From: Pyropia haitanensis
Taxonomy: Eukaryota > Rhodophyta > Bangiophyceae > Bangiales > Bangiaceae
DNA: 64,000 nucleotides
Direction: 5' to 3'
Assembly: GCA_008729055.1 (NCBI GenBank)
Contig: SDUX01000002.1
Span: 3,437,874-3,501,873 of the forward strand
Numbering within the stretch: the stretch's first letter is position 1; every line of letters begins with the position of its first letter. The translations under genes were made by a program, and so were the position numbers. Under the pieces are notes generated by a model. It ran no database searches and had not been told where the DNA came from. It saw nothing but the letters and a program-made list of their open reading frames with translations. Positions 9,964-21,717 of this stretch are shown here, piece by piece.

Positions 9964-12900
9964 TGTCTGCTGGCGGATGCGGGGGTGGCGCGCAGCTGGC
10001 GGTTGGACACGGCGGGGCAGGTGGCGCTGTCAAACGGACGAGGCGGCCGCTGATCGCTTTGTCAAGAAGGCGAGGGGAGGTTGGTGCCGGTGGTGCCGGG
10101 GGTGGCAGGCCGTCGCGCCCATGCTTCGCGGTAGTGCTACCTGGACACGCATTGCGATACTGGTGAGCTGCGTTACTCGATGGGCCCCACCTGCAGTGCA
10201 TGCTCGGTACCTGGAGTGCATGCTCAATGTGCTCGGTGTGCGTACGGCCGGGCGAGGTAACGAGGGGTCATTCTCTACGTGTGTGCGGTGCGCTGTGGGC
10301 GACTGGCCTCTCTGTCTATACCAGTTTTTTTATTCTTTCTCTGTTGTCCCTGTGTCCAAAACAGGTCCCGGCGGTGGCGTACGCTCAGCAGCATCCTGTG
10401 CTGTCCCGTGGCCCGTTCTGATCACGGACAGCCGCGATGGAGACAGGGCGCCCCCGCCGACTGGCCTTGTCGACGAGCGGGACCACCCCCTGCCACGATA
10501 GCGGCAAGACCGCCAAAGTCGTCTGCCGTGCGTGTTGTGGACATGCGCCGCAGCCAACCCCTCTCTGTCCCGCGGGGACCCTGTCGTACGCACCCCCACC
10601 GCGGTTAGCCTGCACTGTCCACAGGCATTACCACGACCGCCAGCCGCGACCGCTAACCGCCCGCCCGCCCGCCCAGGTGCCGCAAACAGCGGCGCCAACG
10701 CGGCGTGCTGGCCGCCGCACCACCCCACCGTCGCCGCCGCGGGGGCGCGCCCACAGCGAACGCGCGCGGCGTCCCACCGCGGCGGCAGTGGCGTCTTCCC
10801 GTGGTGGTAGTGTACCGGCGGTTGGTGTGGTGTAAGCCCATTCGCTGACAAACGCCCCAGCGGGGGGGCCACGTCCTCCTGCCAGCCTCCCGCCACCCCG
10901 CCCATTGCAGCGACACCTTTGAAATCGGTCTACAACGCGCTCCGATGGATGGTGGGGGGGCCCTCCCACGACGCGTTGGTGTACAGTTTGACCCGTATCC
11001 GGCCAGGATACAGTAGAACAACCCGCGGTCCTTCCCCATCCCGCGTATTCTGGGCGCCGCCGCCGAACGAGCGCGCCGCCGTGCGGTGGGAAGAGGGGGG
11101 GGGGCGGCGGCGGTGGGGAGGGCGGCAGGGACGAACCCCTGGCCCCGGGCGCAGCGGGGCGAGGAGGAAAAGGGGGGGGGGGCCTGGCCGTGGCCGTCGG
11201 GGCCTTGTCTGCAACCGCCCGCCGCCCTCCCCGACGGCCCCCCGCCCGCGGCACGGCGCGCGTCGCCGGCCGCGCGTCGCACCCGCCGCCGCCACTGGCA
11301 GCGCCCCCGCGCTTCCGCCCCCGACCCCGCCCCCAACAATCGTCGACGCGTGGCGCGACTCTCACCTGCAGCGCTGGCCAGCGCTACAGGGCCCCGCCGT
11401 CGCCCCCCCGCCCCCCTCCCCCCCGCCGCCCTCCCGCCCTCACCCCACCACCTCCCGTGCGCGTGCCGCGCGCGACGTTGCCCCGGCCGACGTCGCGGAC
11501 CCGCGCGGCCGCACCGTCGCCGCGACCGCATCGCGCCGCGTCGCGCCGCTCCTGTGCTCCTTCGCCCTCCCCCCTCCCCCCGCCCCCCTCCCCCCCCCCC
11601 CCCCCCGCCGCCGAGCCGCACCGCGCCGCACCGCGCCGCAACGCCCGGCGTGCGCGTGTACGCCACCGCGGTTGTTACCGGCCGGGAGGGGTGGGGCGGG
11701 CGCGCGCGGCCCACGGGGCGGTGACGGGGGGGGGGGAGAGTGTGTGCCGCGGTTCCGTCGGGTGTGGGCTCCCACAGTGTGGACCAGCCGCGGCGTGTTG
11801 TGTGTCACACATCCCCGTCGGTGCGTGTAAGTGGGTGTTGGGTTTGGGCGAAGTTGGGGGGGGGGGGCGGGGTGGGGAGGAAGTGGTGTTGAGGGAGGGA
11901 CGGGGCGCTGCGTCCAGCGGCTCGAGCGGGTGGCAGGGAGGCCGGGGGGGGGGGGGGGGGGGGGGGGGGGGTGGCTGGGCGGAAGGTGGACCGAGCGACC
12001 GTCTCTGGGGGAGCGTAGTCGGCTCGCCATCGGTGGCGCTGCTGGTACCGGCGGTGCACAGGCGGGCAGCAGCAGCTGTCTCTGGCGGACCAGGGTGGGT
12101 GCGGCGGGTGCGACGCGGACGCCGCAGCCGTTGCTCCACCGCGCGGGCCTGTTGAACGTTCTTTTTTCTGCCGTTACCACCGGCCAGGAGGCCGGCTATC
12201 TGGCAGGGAGGAGGAAGGGGGGGAGGGGGTGGGGCGGCTGGCGGAGGACCTGTGAGGGAACTTGGCGCTTTCGACCGGGCGGGGCCTGACCAACCCGTGC
12301 GTCGGCAGTTGGCCACTCGGGGCGTTGCCGATCTGTGGGGGGTTGCGTTTCCCCCCGACCGTCGTTGGGGGCCGACCAACTCGTGCGTCGGCAGTTGGTC
12401 GCGCGGGGCGGTGTGCAGCGGCGGGGAGGGCGTTGCACCCCACCCGCCCCCTGAGTCGTGACCCCGACCTGTTGGTCACGCCGCCCGGCCACGCTGGATC
12501 ATCGCCACCCCCGTCACGGTGTCGGCGGGGAGCTGTTGTTTGCTTGTTCGTTTTTTTTTCGGAGGAGCGGGGGGTCGGGGCTACGCCGTGAGCTGCACGT
12601 CGCCGCTTGGGCGGATTGGGGCTCTCCCCGGCCGGGGGACGTGCGGGTCGCGTGTGGTGCACGCCGCCCACGGACCGTGCGCGGTGAGGTGTGGGAGCTG
12701 CCGCACCTGCGGGAAACCCCGACGCGGCCTCCCCTGCCCTCCCGCGGTAGGCCACCTCGCGGGGTGGGTCGGCGTGTTTGACCTGCTGTGTTGCCGCTGA
12801 TCGCGCGGCCCGTCGTGCGTGCTGACACTGGTGGATCCGTGCGCGGCGGAGTGCGTCCCCTGCGGTGGACGCGGCAGGCCGTGGGTTGTTCTTGACTCCG

Positions 12901-13096
12901 ACTGCTGTCGGCACGGTTTCTCCGTCGGATCCATTGGATCCACCTGGCGGCGGGACGGGCCGGCAGTGACGTCCCTGGCCTGTCGACGGTGTTCAGCTGT
13001 CTTGCATTGCCGGGGCGCACCGCTTCCCCCGTCCTCTCTCGCCTGTTGCTGCCCGCGCTGTGGGACAGCCGGAGGCCTTCACCCTAGGAGGCAGCT
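9964..13096. other. Long intergenic GC-rich region
   Basis: More than 3 kb without a supportable gene. Long frames on both strands are Pro/Arg/Gly products of C and G tracts. There is a run of 28 G at 11944-11971 and C runs near 11590-11608. A repeated 27-base hairpin unit at 12288-12400 is listed separately. The last 600 bases should contain the promoter of the HEAT-repeat gene. Confidence 0.45.
12288..12400. repeat. Duplicated 27-base inverted-repeat unit
   Basis: The unit gaccaac(c/t)cgtgcgtcgg... occurs at 12288-12314 and 12374-12400, 86 bases apart, with two mismatches. Each copy is itself a stem: gaccaac pairs with gttggtc (perfect in copy 2, one mismatch in copy 1) around a 13-base loop. 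It sits 700-800 bases before the start of the HEAT-repeat gene. Confidence 0.55.
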
Positions 13097-15985
13097 ATGG
13101 ACCAGCAGCCGGGGCAGGATGGGGACGGGTCCGGGATGGACGTTTATGGGGGTCAGGGCGCCGAAGGCGGTTCCTACAATCCGGCCGATGGGGGCGGTGA
13201 TGGTGGGGAGGGGGAGGGCGCTGTGGGCGACGGGAGCGGCGTGGAGTTTGTGGTGCTCAACGACGATGTGTTGACGTCGGTGGCCAACGCGACGCTGGTG
13301 CTGCTCGATGGCAGCGATATGGAGCGCCTCGCGGTGCTGTACCAGTTTCCGCAGTTCCTCGAGCATTGCCCGTCGGACACGCTCGGCATCATGGTGCCAG
13401 AGATTTGCCGCGACGCCCTCCAGTGGAAGGAGGATGTGCAGATGGCTGCCGCGGAGGCCCTGTATTTTGTGGTCAACATGCGAGTCCCCGACGCGGTGGC
13501 CAAGCGGGTGGTAGTGGCCGCCCTCCGCATCCTGCAGCTGTCCGAATCGGGCGACGTCTTTGACGCGTGGGGCGAGATCCTGTCCATGATGTTGCCACAG
13601 GTGCGGCGGGACGATGTGGTCACCCTCGTCGTGCCCGCGACGGCGGATCGCGCCGCAAGTGGAGCGGTGGAGTCGCGGCGGCTGGCCGCCCGGATCATTG
13701 GCGCGCTGCACGACGCGTTGACGGCAGACGAGCTGGCCCGCCAGTTCCTGTCCACCGCCATCTCATTGTCACAGGACACGGACGCGAGCGTTCGCGCGAT
13801 GATTGCCCAATCGCTCGCGTCGGTAGCATCCAAGCTGCCTCTGTCCGTGTCGGAGACGCAGCTGTGGCCGCGGTTGGACACCATGGTGGCGTCGGACCCC
13901 AACGCGCGCGTGCGGGCGGCGGCGCTGTGCGCGCTGGCGCGGTCGGCCGAGGCACACAAGCAGTCGGCCAGCTCGTCCACGTCGTATGGGATGATCATCA
14001 CTCCCCTCTTCCTCCGGGAATGCACTCACGCATCCGCGGTAGCGGCCACCGACCTCCGCACCGTCTCGGACGATGTGTACCTGCGGCTCGAGTGCTTTGC
14101 AGAGGTGTATGGGGTGTTTTTGGCGGCGGTGGATTCGCTGCTCCCCGACGAGGAATCGTGGACGGTCGCCCTCAACGCCCTCCGGCGGATGGTCATGTGC
14201 AATGGCCCTACGGTGAGGCACTGGTGTGCTTTCAACATGCCGGCCGTGGCCCTTGCGGCTGCTGCGGCACGGCCTGAGCGGCTACGGGGCATTGTACAAC
14301 TGCTGGCGACGGACACGGATGTGGAGACGCGGGCGACGCTGGCGGCCGGTGTGCACGAGACGGCGCGGCTGCTCGCGCCGGGGCCGCTGCGAGATGAGCT
14401 GCTGGACGCCATCGCAGAGCTGATGACGGACCAGAACCCGCAGGTGCGCACCAACGCGTTGCGACACTTTGCGACGCTGCTGAAGCTGTTGGCTGACACG
14501 GAGCCGACGGCGACGGACGCTGCGACCGCGGGGGGGGTTGCGGCTCCGGGGGCGGCCCCGCAGGTGCCGGGCCAGGCGGGTGCGAGCGCGTCGGCCAATG
14601 GCAAGGAGCGGAAAGGAAAGACAAAGGGGATAGTCAACACGGCTGTGGCGCGGCAGCTGGCCCCTATCTTCGAGTCCCTGGAGCTGATGTCCCAGGACTC
14701 GTGGCGCACCCAAGAGCTCCTTGCGGTGCAGCTCAAGCTGGGTGCACACCTGGTGCCCCAAGATACTCTGTGCGAGCACGTGGCTCCGTTGCTGTTTCAA
14801 ATGGCGCGCGAGTCCACGTATCTGGTCCGAAAAGCGTGTATGGAGGCCCTGGTGGCTGTGATGCGAGCGATCCCAGACACGAGGCGGCGGGAACACATCG
14901 TCAAGCACTTTCGGATTGAGTGGGCTCGCGGCAAGGTGTACTGGACACGGTTGGCCTACATTGACGGGGCCGCCGCCGCGCTGACCGTCTTTTCGCGGTC
15001 TGCGTTTGTGTCCATGTTTGCGGGTGAGTTGCTGCGGATGACCCGTGACGCGGTGCCCAACGTGCGGCTTAGGCTGGTGCGGCTGCTGGTCGACGTTGGC
15101 CCGTTGGTGCGGAGTGAACCCAAGCTGGCTGCCGCGCTTGATGGTGCCCTGGCGGCGCTGTCTGTTGACTCGGACGCGGAGGTCGCGGCCGAGTCGCGGG
15201 AGGCATCCCGCCGCATTGCCGCTTTTCGCGGGTGGACTAAGCGCCAGAATGCGGTGGACCGGTCGAGAGCGGCGGCTGAGGCTGCCTTCTTCATCCAAAA
15301 ACCGCCTCGACGAAAGAAGACGCCGTCTGGCGGCGCCGCCGCTAGTGCCGCCGCTGCCGGAACGTCTGCGGGTGGGGCGGCCGGCGCGCCGGGTGCCGTG
15401 GGCCGGCCGGCGGCGACAGGCGCCGCGAGTGGGAGAGCAGCTGGACAAGGAAGCAAGAGCCCCAACGGGGTGGCCCCCGGTACTGCAGCCGCTGCGGGGG
15501 CGGCTGCCACCGCCGGTACTACGCCCAGTGCGGCCCCTGGGAGCACACCTGGGGCACCGGGCTCCACGGCGGCGACGGGTGCGTTTGTGACGATGGCATC
15601 TGAGGCCCCGGCGGGTGGGGCCAAGGGTCCGTCACCCCCTGGTGCGCAGCCAGGGGAGACGGCATCCCCACAGTGGGCGCCCGAGGCTGCAGCAGGCGCG
15701 ACGGGTGTGCCACCGCCGCAGCCACACTCGCCTGGACTCGGGTCGTCGCCGGCGGCGGCCGCGGCCACACCGAACGGGGTGCCGCCCGGCGTGGCGGTGA
15801 CCCCAGGCCCGACTGGGGCGCCTGCCAAGGCGCCCGTGGTGGGATCTTCTGCGCCCGCGGCCACGGACGGGCTACCAAGGGTTGGCGAAGTGGCGGCCAC
15901 CACCAACGGGTCCGTGGCGGGGGCGGACTCAAGAACCGAGGCCCGCCCCCGACGGGGAGGGCTGTGTGGCTGCTTTGGGAGGTGA
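13097..15985 (+). CDS. HEAT-repeat protein, PP4 regulatory subunit 1-like
   Basis: ATG 13097 opens an intronless frame of 962 residues. After an acidic Gly-rich start (about 1-45), residues 50-700 are built of paired helices typical of HEAT repeats. Examples are LAVLYQFPQFLEHCPSDTLG, ASVRAMIAQSLASVASKLPL and NARVRAAALCALARS. The order and the LPxxxxxC-type first repeat resemble PPP4R1/PP2A-A scaffolds, which hold the phosphatase catalytic subunit. A low-complexity insert lies near 475-515. The last 240 residues are Ala/Gly/Pro/Thr-rich and probably disordered. The chain ends in GLCGCFGR, a pair of cysteines that could be lipidated, although this is not a CaaX box. The subfamily assignment rests on general resemblance; another HEAT scaffold is possible. 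Confidence 0.65.
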   Translation: MDQQPGQDGDGSGMDVYGGQGAEGGSYNPADGGGDGGEGEGAVGDGSGVEFVVLNDDVLTSVANATLVLLDGSDMERLAVLYQFPQFLEHCPSDTLGIMVPEICRDALQWKEDVQMAAAEALYFVVNMRVPDAVAKRVVVAALRILQLSESGDVFDAWGEILSMMLPQVRRDDVVTLVVPATADRAASGAVESRRLAARIIGALHDALTADELARQFLSTAISLSQDTDASVRAMIAQSLASVASKLPLSVSETQLWPRLDTMVASDPNARVRAAALCALARSAEAHKQSASSSTSYGMIITPLFLRECTHASAVAATDLRTVSDDVYLRLECFAEVYGVFLAAVDSLLPDEESWTVALNALRRMVMCNGPTVRHWCAFNMPAVALAAAAARPERLRGIVQLLATDTDVETRATLAAGVHETARLLAPGPLRDELLDAIAELMTDQNPQVRTNALRHFATLLKLLADTEPTATDAATAGGVAAPGAAPQVPGQAGASASANGKERKGKTKGIVNTAVARQLAPIFESLELMSQDSWRTQELLAVQLKLGAHLVPQDTLCEHVAPLLFQMARESTYLVRKACMEALVAVMRAIPDTRRREHIVKHFRIEWARGKVYWTRLAYIDGAAAALTVFSRSAFVSMFAGELLRMTRDAVPNVRLRLVRLLVDVGPLVRSEPKLAAALDGALAALSVDSDAEVAAESREASRRIAAFRGWTKRQNAVDRSRAAAEAAFFIQKPPRRKKTPSGGAAASAAAAGTSAGGAAGAPGAVGRPAATGAASGRAAGQGSKSPNGVAPGTAAAAGAAATAGTTPSAAPGSTPGAPGSTAATGAFVTMASEAPAGGAKGPSPPGAQPGETASPQWAPEAAAGATGVPPPQPHSPGLGSSPAAAAATPNGVPPGVAVTPGPTGAPAKAPVVGSSAPAATDGLPRVGEVAATTNGSVAGADSRTEARPRRGGLCGCFGR

Positions 15986-16344
15986 GAGGATGGCTTGTTT
16001 ATTCTGTGGTTCTCTGGCGTGGCTTTTGTCGTCCTTTTTGTTCTGTCGCACACTTCCCTTGTTCCTTCGCTCTCACTCAGTCCATCTCATGTCATCGTGC
16101 GGTCCGCGCGAGTGTCGAACAGCGCCTCGTGACTCAGGTTTAAGAGGCGACAAATACGACCAATATTGCGTCAAAATTACTGCAGCGCCCGGTCAGGTTT
16201 AGCGGGCCGTCACAGGACATCCACATTGGTCGAAAAAGATCAGTTTTCAAAAAAATGTGTGCTGTTAGTGTGGTGGTGCCACGTGTTGTGGACTGCTTGG
16301 CCCTGGCACACCCCCCCAGGCCAGCTCCACCACTGGCAGCTGCC
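15986..16344. other. Convergent 3' intergenic region
   Basis: Space between the stop codons of the + strand HEAT gene and the - strand LSD1-type gene. It is less GC-rich than its surroundings. It should contain both 3' untranslated regions. No RNA gene was seen. Confidence 0.5.
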
Positions 16345-18840
16345 TCACGGCGAAGGCGATGGCGCAGATGCACTCCCCGAAGACGAGGGGGGCACGCCTT
16401 GAGGGCTCGCGTGGCTCTCGGCCAGTGGGCCCCCGTTGGTAGAATGCGTAAGCGAGCGAGCTGCGTCAGGGCCGCTGCTGCTAGCCGCTGCCGAGGACCT
16501 GCCGTCCAGCCGCGACGCGGCACTGCCAACTCCATGGGGCGCCGACACGGGCGCCACCACGGCCGCCGGCCCAGGCTCTACCGCATGCTGCCGGCGTCCT
16601 CCTCCATCCTCTGCAGCCGCCAAACGGGGATGCTCGTCTGCCGCGGCGGCCCGCAGCGGCCCGCCACTCGTGGCGGGCTCGCTGCTCGCCTCCCCTGCGA
16701 CACCGTTGAGGTCGTCGTCTGGTGACGATGCTGCTGCTGCGTCCGCGGCCTCTCCCGTTGCGGCCTCCCGCCCCAGCTGCAAGTCCTCCAGCCTCCGCTG
16801 CAGCGCAGCCGCACTGCTTGGCACATCCCCGTCCTCGAGCTGCGCCAGCTGTGCCCGCCGCGCCTCGGAAGAGGGGACCGGTCCTGGTGGGGGGCCCCCG
16901 GTGGCCCCCATCGGCGGGTGGCCCGCCGGGGGCGCCCAGGCCAATCCCGCGAGGCCGACGGGCATCGCTCCCCCTCCAACGCCAAGACCGATCGGCATCG
17001 CAGCGGGGTAGGCTCCAGGCGGCGGTGCCCGCCAGTCCCCGACCCCTGGCGGTGGCGGGGGGGCAAAAGGCAGCTGGGCCGGTGGCTGCCAGTACGGGGC
17101 CCCACCAACGATGGTGCCATAGGCCCCGTAGCCCCCCTGCATGTACATGGGCGGCATCGGCGGGAAGCCGCCCGGCGGCAGTGCCGGTGGGTAGGGTGGC
17201 GGCGGGTGCTGCGCGCGGGGCGCCGCGCTGGGCAGGCCCGGCTGCAACGGGGGTGCAAACGGAGCGGGCCCAGGCGGCCGCATCGGGGTAGGGTGCAGCG
17301 GGTACGGAGGCACCCCTGGGGGCGCCGCGCCGACGCCATTGCCGCCATACATCCCCGTGACGGCCCCCCCCGCTCCCGGATGCCCATACGGCACCCCCGG
17401 TCCCCCCCTCGACGCCGTCTGCAAGCCTCGCAGGTGATCAGGGGCGGGGGCGGCCAGCCTGGCCGGCCGGTGGCCCCCGTACCCGCCCCCGGATGAGACC
17501 GGCGGCGGCGGAGGCAGCGACGGCGGCAGCGGCGGCGGCGGCGGCGGCGGCGGCTCGGGGGACAGTGGGAACTGCAGCGGCGTTGGCGACGCAGCCGAGG
17601 TGCCCGCCGCCGGCGTGGCCGTTGGGGCAGTCGAAGGGGGGGAAGGGGTAGACGTTGGAGGCGAGTCGGAGCTCTCCCCCGCGCCGGGGGCCCTCGACAT
17701 GGGCGCCTGTGGCACGCCTGGGGGCGGCGGTGGCGGGGGAATCAGCATCGACTGCGGCACCAGCGGCTGCAGCGGCTGCACCTCTTGGATCTCATGGCAC
17801 ACGACACAGCGGACGAGGGAGGCGGGACCGGGAGCGTAGTTGAGCGTCATCTTGCAGCCGCTATCACACGAGCGCATTGGCGTGGGGTGTCGACGCGGCG
17901 CCAGAGGGAGCAAGGAGTGGGGAAGTAACCGAGACAGTCAGCATGGATGTACGCATCACCAGAGACACAGCGACACAGCGACGTCCAGAGCGTTAGCTTG
18001 GTGCCACAAGGGCGTACCAACAGGGATATCAGCTGGCAAACAGCCGCAGACCGCATTAATTCGTACTGGGCCCTTGCCTTCACACCAGCATGCACGTATC
18101 GGAGCACCTTTCGTTGTCGAGAGGGACGCCCTTGCATACCCGACCGGTCCACGGTTCCCGCACGGGTGCATTGGTGTTGGATGCCCGATCACGGACCACA
18201 CAGCCCACCGAGGGTCCTCAGGATCCCCCCACCGGCCCCATCCAGCCCATGGCACAGGGAAGAAATCATGACGTACCGGCACTGGAAGGACTCAGGGCGA
18301 GGCAGGAGAGTGACAGACCCACAAAAGGAGCAGCTGACCAGCTGGATCCCCATCTGGTACAGAAGAATCATACGGCAGCCACCGCAGACACCCTGGCCGC
18401 CCGTCTCCTGCCCGCTGTCTGTAGGCACAGAGGGGGGGGTCCCGGGTACCACGGTTCCGCACACGCCACCAGTCAAAACAGCCCGACACGCAAAGCGCGA
18501 GCACAGAGTTCCCCAGGAGCTCCCAGCGAGTGGAACCAACGGTGAGCAAGCTGCACGGCACCCCGTCGTCGGCTCCTCCGACCGCGGGGCGGACTCAGGG
18601 CGCGTGGCTCGGGGCGCGTATACCCCCCCCCCCCCCCGCTCCCGAAAAGAGAAAGCCCACAAGGAAGAAACGCGAGACAGGGACGCCACCGACGCCGTTC
18701 CCCCCCGGGACGCGCCTCCCCCGCCGACGTACCTGTTCGGCGGATGATCAGGACGTCCCCGCAGGTGGGGCAACGCACCATCGCGGCCCCCCGCGGGAAC
18801 GTCACCGTCTGGCCGCATGTCGAACAGGCAATGTGCCCTT
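16345..18840 (-). CDS. LSD1-type three-zinc-finger protein, Pro-rich tail
   Basis: I assembled three exons from three different frames. Exon A is 18840 (acceptor ag at 18841-18842, start uncertain) to 18733, exon B 18418-18277 and exon C 17860-16345. Introns are 18419-18732 and 17861-18276, both starting GTACGT and ending AG. Phases match (1, then 2), and joining completes every finger. These are CSTC...CPTC (GQTVTFPRGAAMVR), CGGC...CSFC (RMILLYQMGIQLVS) and CRGC...CVVC (KMTLNYAPGPASLVR). Finger 3 is split by intron 2 between its first two cysteines. At least 587 residues result; about 480 after the fingers are Pro/Gly/Ala-rich. LSD1/LOL proteins of plants carry three such fingers and regulate cell death and stress transcription; they are usually under 200 residues. 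The true ATG lies upstream, perhaps in another exon. ATG 18929 is one candidate but is out of frame without splicing. Confidence 0.8.
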
Positions 18841-21419
18841 CTGCGCGGGGGCAGCCACCACCCCAACAGCGCGCGGGACCGCCCCGTCCCGCCCCCCCCC
18901 CCCACACACGGTGCGGGACAAGCAGGCTCCATCCAAAACGACGCGGCGCGGTTAGCAACTTGGGCCCCCAGCTCAGTCACCACCAACAAGTAGGCTCACC
19001 GGCACACCAGGCGTCACGCAGCTCCCCTACTGGGGGCGCGCACACCTCAGCAGCCCGCCGGCCACCAACCCCACCCCCCGCTCAGGCGCCACGGCACGAC
19101 AGCCGACGCGCGCGGCGGGGGTGAGCGGAGGGGGCGCCACCCCCACCCCCACCACCATCACGTGGCGCCGCGAAAGCGCCCCTCCCCCCACCCCCGCCCC
19201 CCCCAAGGTCCATCCACAAACGTACGGAGCGTCTCGGTGCCAAGCAGAAACGGCGGCGGTGGCGGCCCGCCATAGTCGCCCGCGGGGATCATTGGCCACC
19301 CGGCGGGCGCGTGCCGCCCGCGCCCACGGCGGCGGCGGCGGTCAGGTCAGCGGCAGCCGCCGCCCACACACGCGGCGAACCGCGGGGGGGGGATGGACGC
19401 AGCAGCCAGCCCCTGCCGCCGCCCCGTCGCTCCCCCGACCGCCCACCCCCGCCCCCCCGGCCGATGACCTAGCAAGAAAAAAAGAAAAAAAGATCAGACA
19501 GAAAAGAAACGAAGAAAATTGCGTCCCGCGGCAGGTCGGACCGTCCCCCCGCGGGGCGGGCACGAGGCCGCCCTGACGTTGCCGACGCCCAACAACCGGT
19601 GCCGGCAGAGCAGCAGAAGATGCCGCCGCAGGGCCACTGGCCGCAGGGGTGGCGGCCGGGGGGCGACGCAACGCGGCCAGCGGTGCGGGTCTCCTCCGCC
19701 GGCCGGGGTCAGCCCAAGCGGGGGCTGGAGCAGGCAACGGCGCCGCCGAGTCGCGGCTGCCGGGCCCCCGCAGTCGTCGACGACGCTGGCGGTCGGTGTC
19801 AGTGCGCCCACGAGGAACACCGCCCGCCACACCCCTCAAGGGCGGTCCGAGGGCGCGCGCGCGCGCGCGCTCGACGGTCAGCCCAGCAGCAGCAGCCACC
19901 GCACCGCGGTGGACTCGACGCACGCCACGGGCGCGAGGCGGCCACACAGCGGCCGCCCCCGTGGATGGCGGCACCTCCCCTCGGCCCGTCCACCCCCGCT
20001 GCTCGGCGCGGGCAAACCCAGCAATGGCGGCGGCAATGGCGGGCGGCAACAGCGGCGGCGGCGGCGGCGGCGGCGGCGGTAGCGGCCGCAGGGGCGAGCG
20101 CGGCACCGACCGCCAGCAGCAGCGGGCCGAGGCGACCGCCCGACCGGTACAGACGGCCAGCGGGTGTGGCAGCCGCTGCCGAGCGCCCCTCACTCGCGGG
20201 GATCCGCACGGCCGCCGCAGCGGCCGACCGCGCACGCCGCCCGACGCTGCCGATTCAGGGGCCAGCCCCGGCGGCAGCAGCCGCGGCGGCTGGGGGGGTG
20301 GCGCCGTGCGGCGGCAGCAGCGGCGGCGGCGTCAGTGGCGGCGGTGGCAGGCACGGCGGCGGCAGGCACGGCGGCGGCGGCGGCGGCGGCGGTGGCGGCG
20401 GCGGTGGCGGTGGCGGCGGTGGCGGCAGCGGCGGCGGCGGCGGGACCCCCCCCCCCCCGTCCCCCACCCAGCGGAGCGGTGGCACTCGGGGAACCCCGCC
20501 AGTGCATACAGGCCGGGTCGGCCGGGGCGAGGGCCGCGAGCAAGAGGGGAGCGGAGCGAGAGCGAGGGAGCTCAATGGACGCCGCGACCGACGGCGCGCC
20601 ACCCGGGCATCAACCGGCTGGGGGAGGCGGGGGAAGGACGACGAGCCCCGCCCCGCGGCGGCCCAGAGGCGGACCCACAGCCAGCGGGGCACGGCAGGCA
20701 CTCACGTCACCCGCCCGTACCCCCCCCTCCCGCTCGCGCCCACCCCCCCCCCCCGCCCGCCCCCTCCGCCTCCCACCCACCAGCGTCTGGCCACACACGC
20801 CAGGGAGCGACAGCGGCAGCGTCAATGGCGGTGGCGGCAGCGGGGAAGGACGCAACCGTGACGGCCGGCGCGGCGCGGCGGTGGCGATGGCACCGCCGAC
20901 GGGGAGAGGCGACGGCGTCGGCGCGCGCGGGCCGCGCCGCGCCGGGCCGGCACCGCCGGCGGCGCGTCCCCCCACTCACCGGCCGGCCGCGCGGCGACAG
21001 CGCGACCGCAAAGGTGCAAAAAGGCCACGCGGGGGGGGGGGGGGGTGGGGGGGGGGGGGAGGGGGGGGGGGCGTCCCGGCCGTCTGTGGCCTCGGCAGCG
21101 GCGGCAGCGGCGGCAGCGGCGGTGGGGAGGGGGGCGGCGGAGGTGGGTGGGGGGGGGCGGGGGGGGTGTGGGCAGAGGGCGGGAGGGCGCGCGGCCGCCG
21201 CCGGGGACGGCAGCCACCGCCGCGGCGCGCCGCGGCAGCGTGCAGCGTCTGGGCGAGCGCGGGCGGCGGGGGGGTTGCGGGCGCGGCCCGCAGCGAGAGG
21301 GGGGGGGGGGCCGCCTCGCAGGCGCGCGGGCGCGCGGCTGGGCGCGGCGGCCGGCGGCGGCCGGCCGAGCCGCGCCGGCGGGCGGCGCGTGCTGTGAGGT
21401 GGGGGGGAACGGATGGCGC

Positions 21420-21450
<31 letters not shown>

Positions 21451-21661
21451 GGTCGGCGGGCGGCGGCGGCGTCGGCGGCGGCCGCGGCGGCCGCTCGCCA
21501 CAGCTCGCGTCTGCGCGGCCGCCGGGCCTGCCGCGGCGGCCGGGGCGACGGCCGCGCCGCCGCCGCCCACCGCCCCCCCCCCACGGAGCCGCGGCGGTGG
21601 GCCGGCCGCCGCCGCCGCCCCGCGCGCGCCCGCAGGGCGGGGCAGGCTCCCCACCGCCGCT

Positions 21662-21717
<56 letters not shown>

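Noticed and set aside
10653..12379. Long Arg/Pro/Gly-rich frames on both strands
   Set aside because: Same cause: G and C runs lacking AT-containing stop codons. No domain or credible start.
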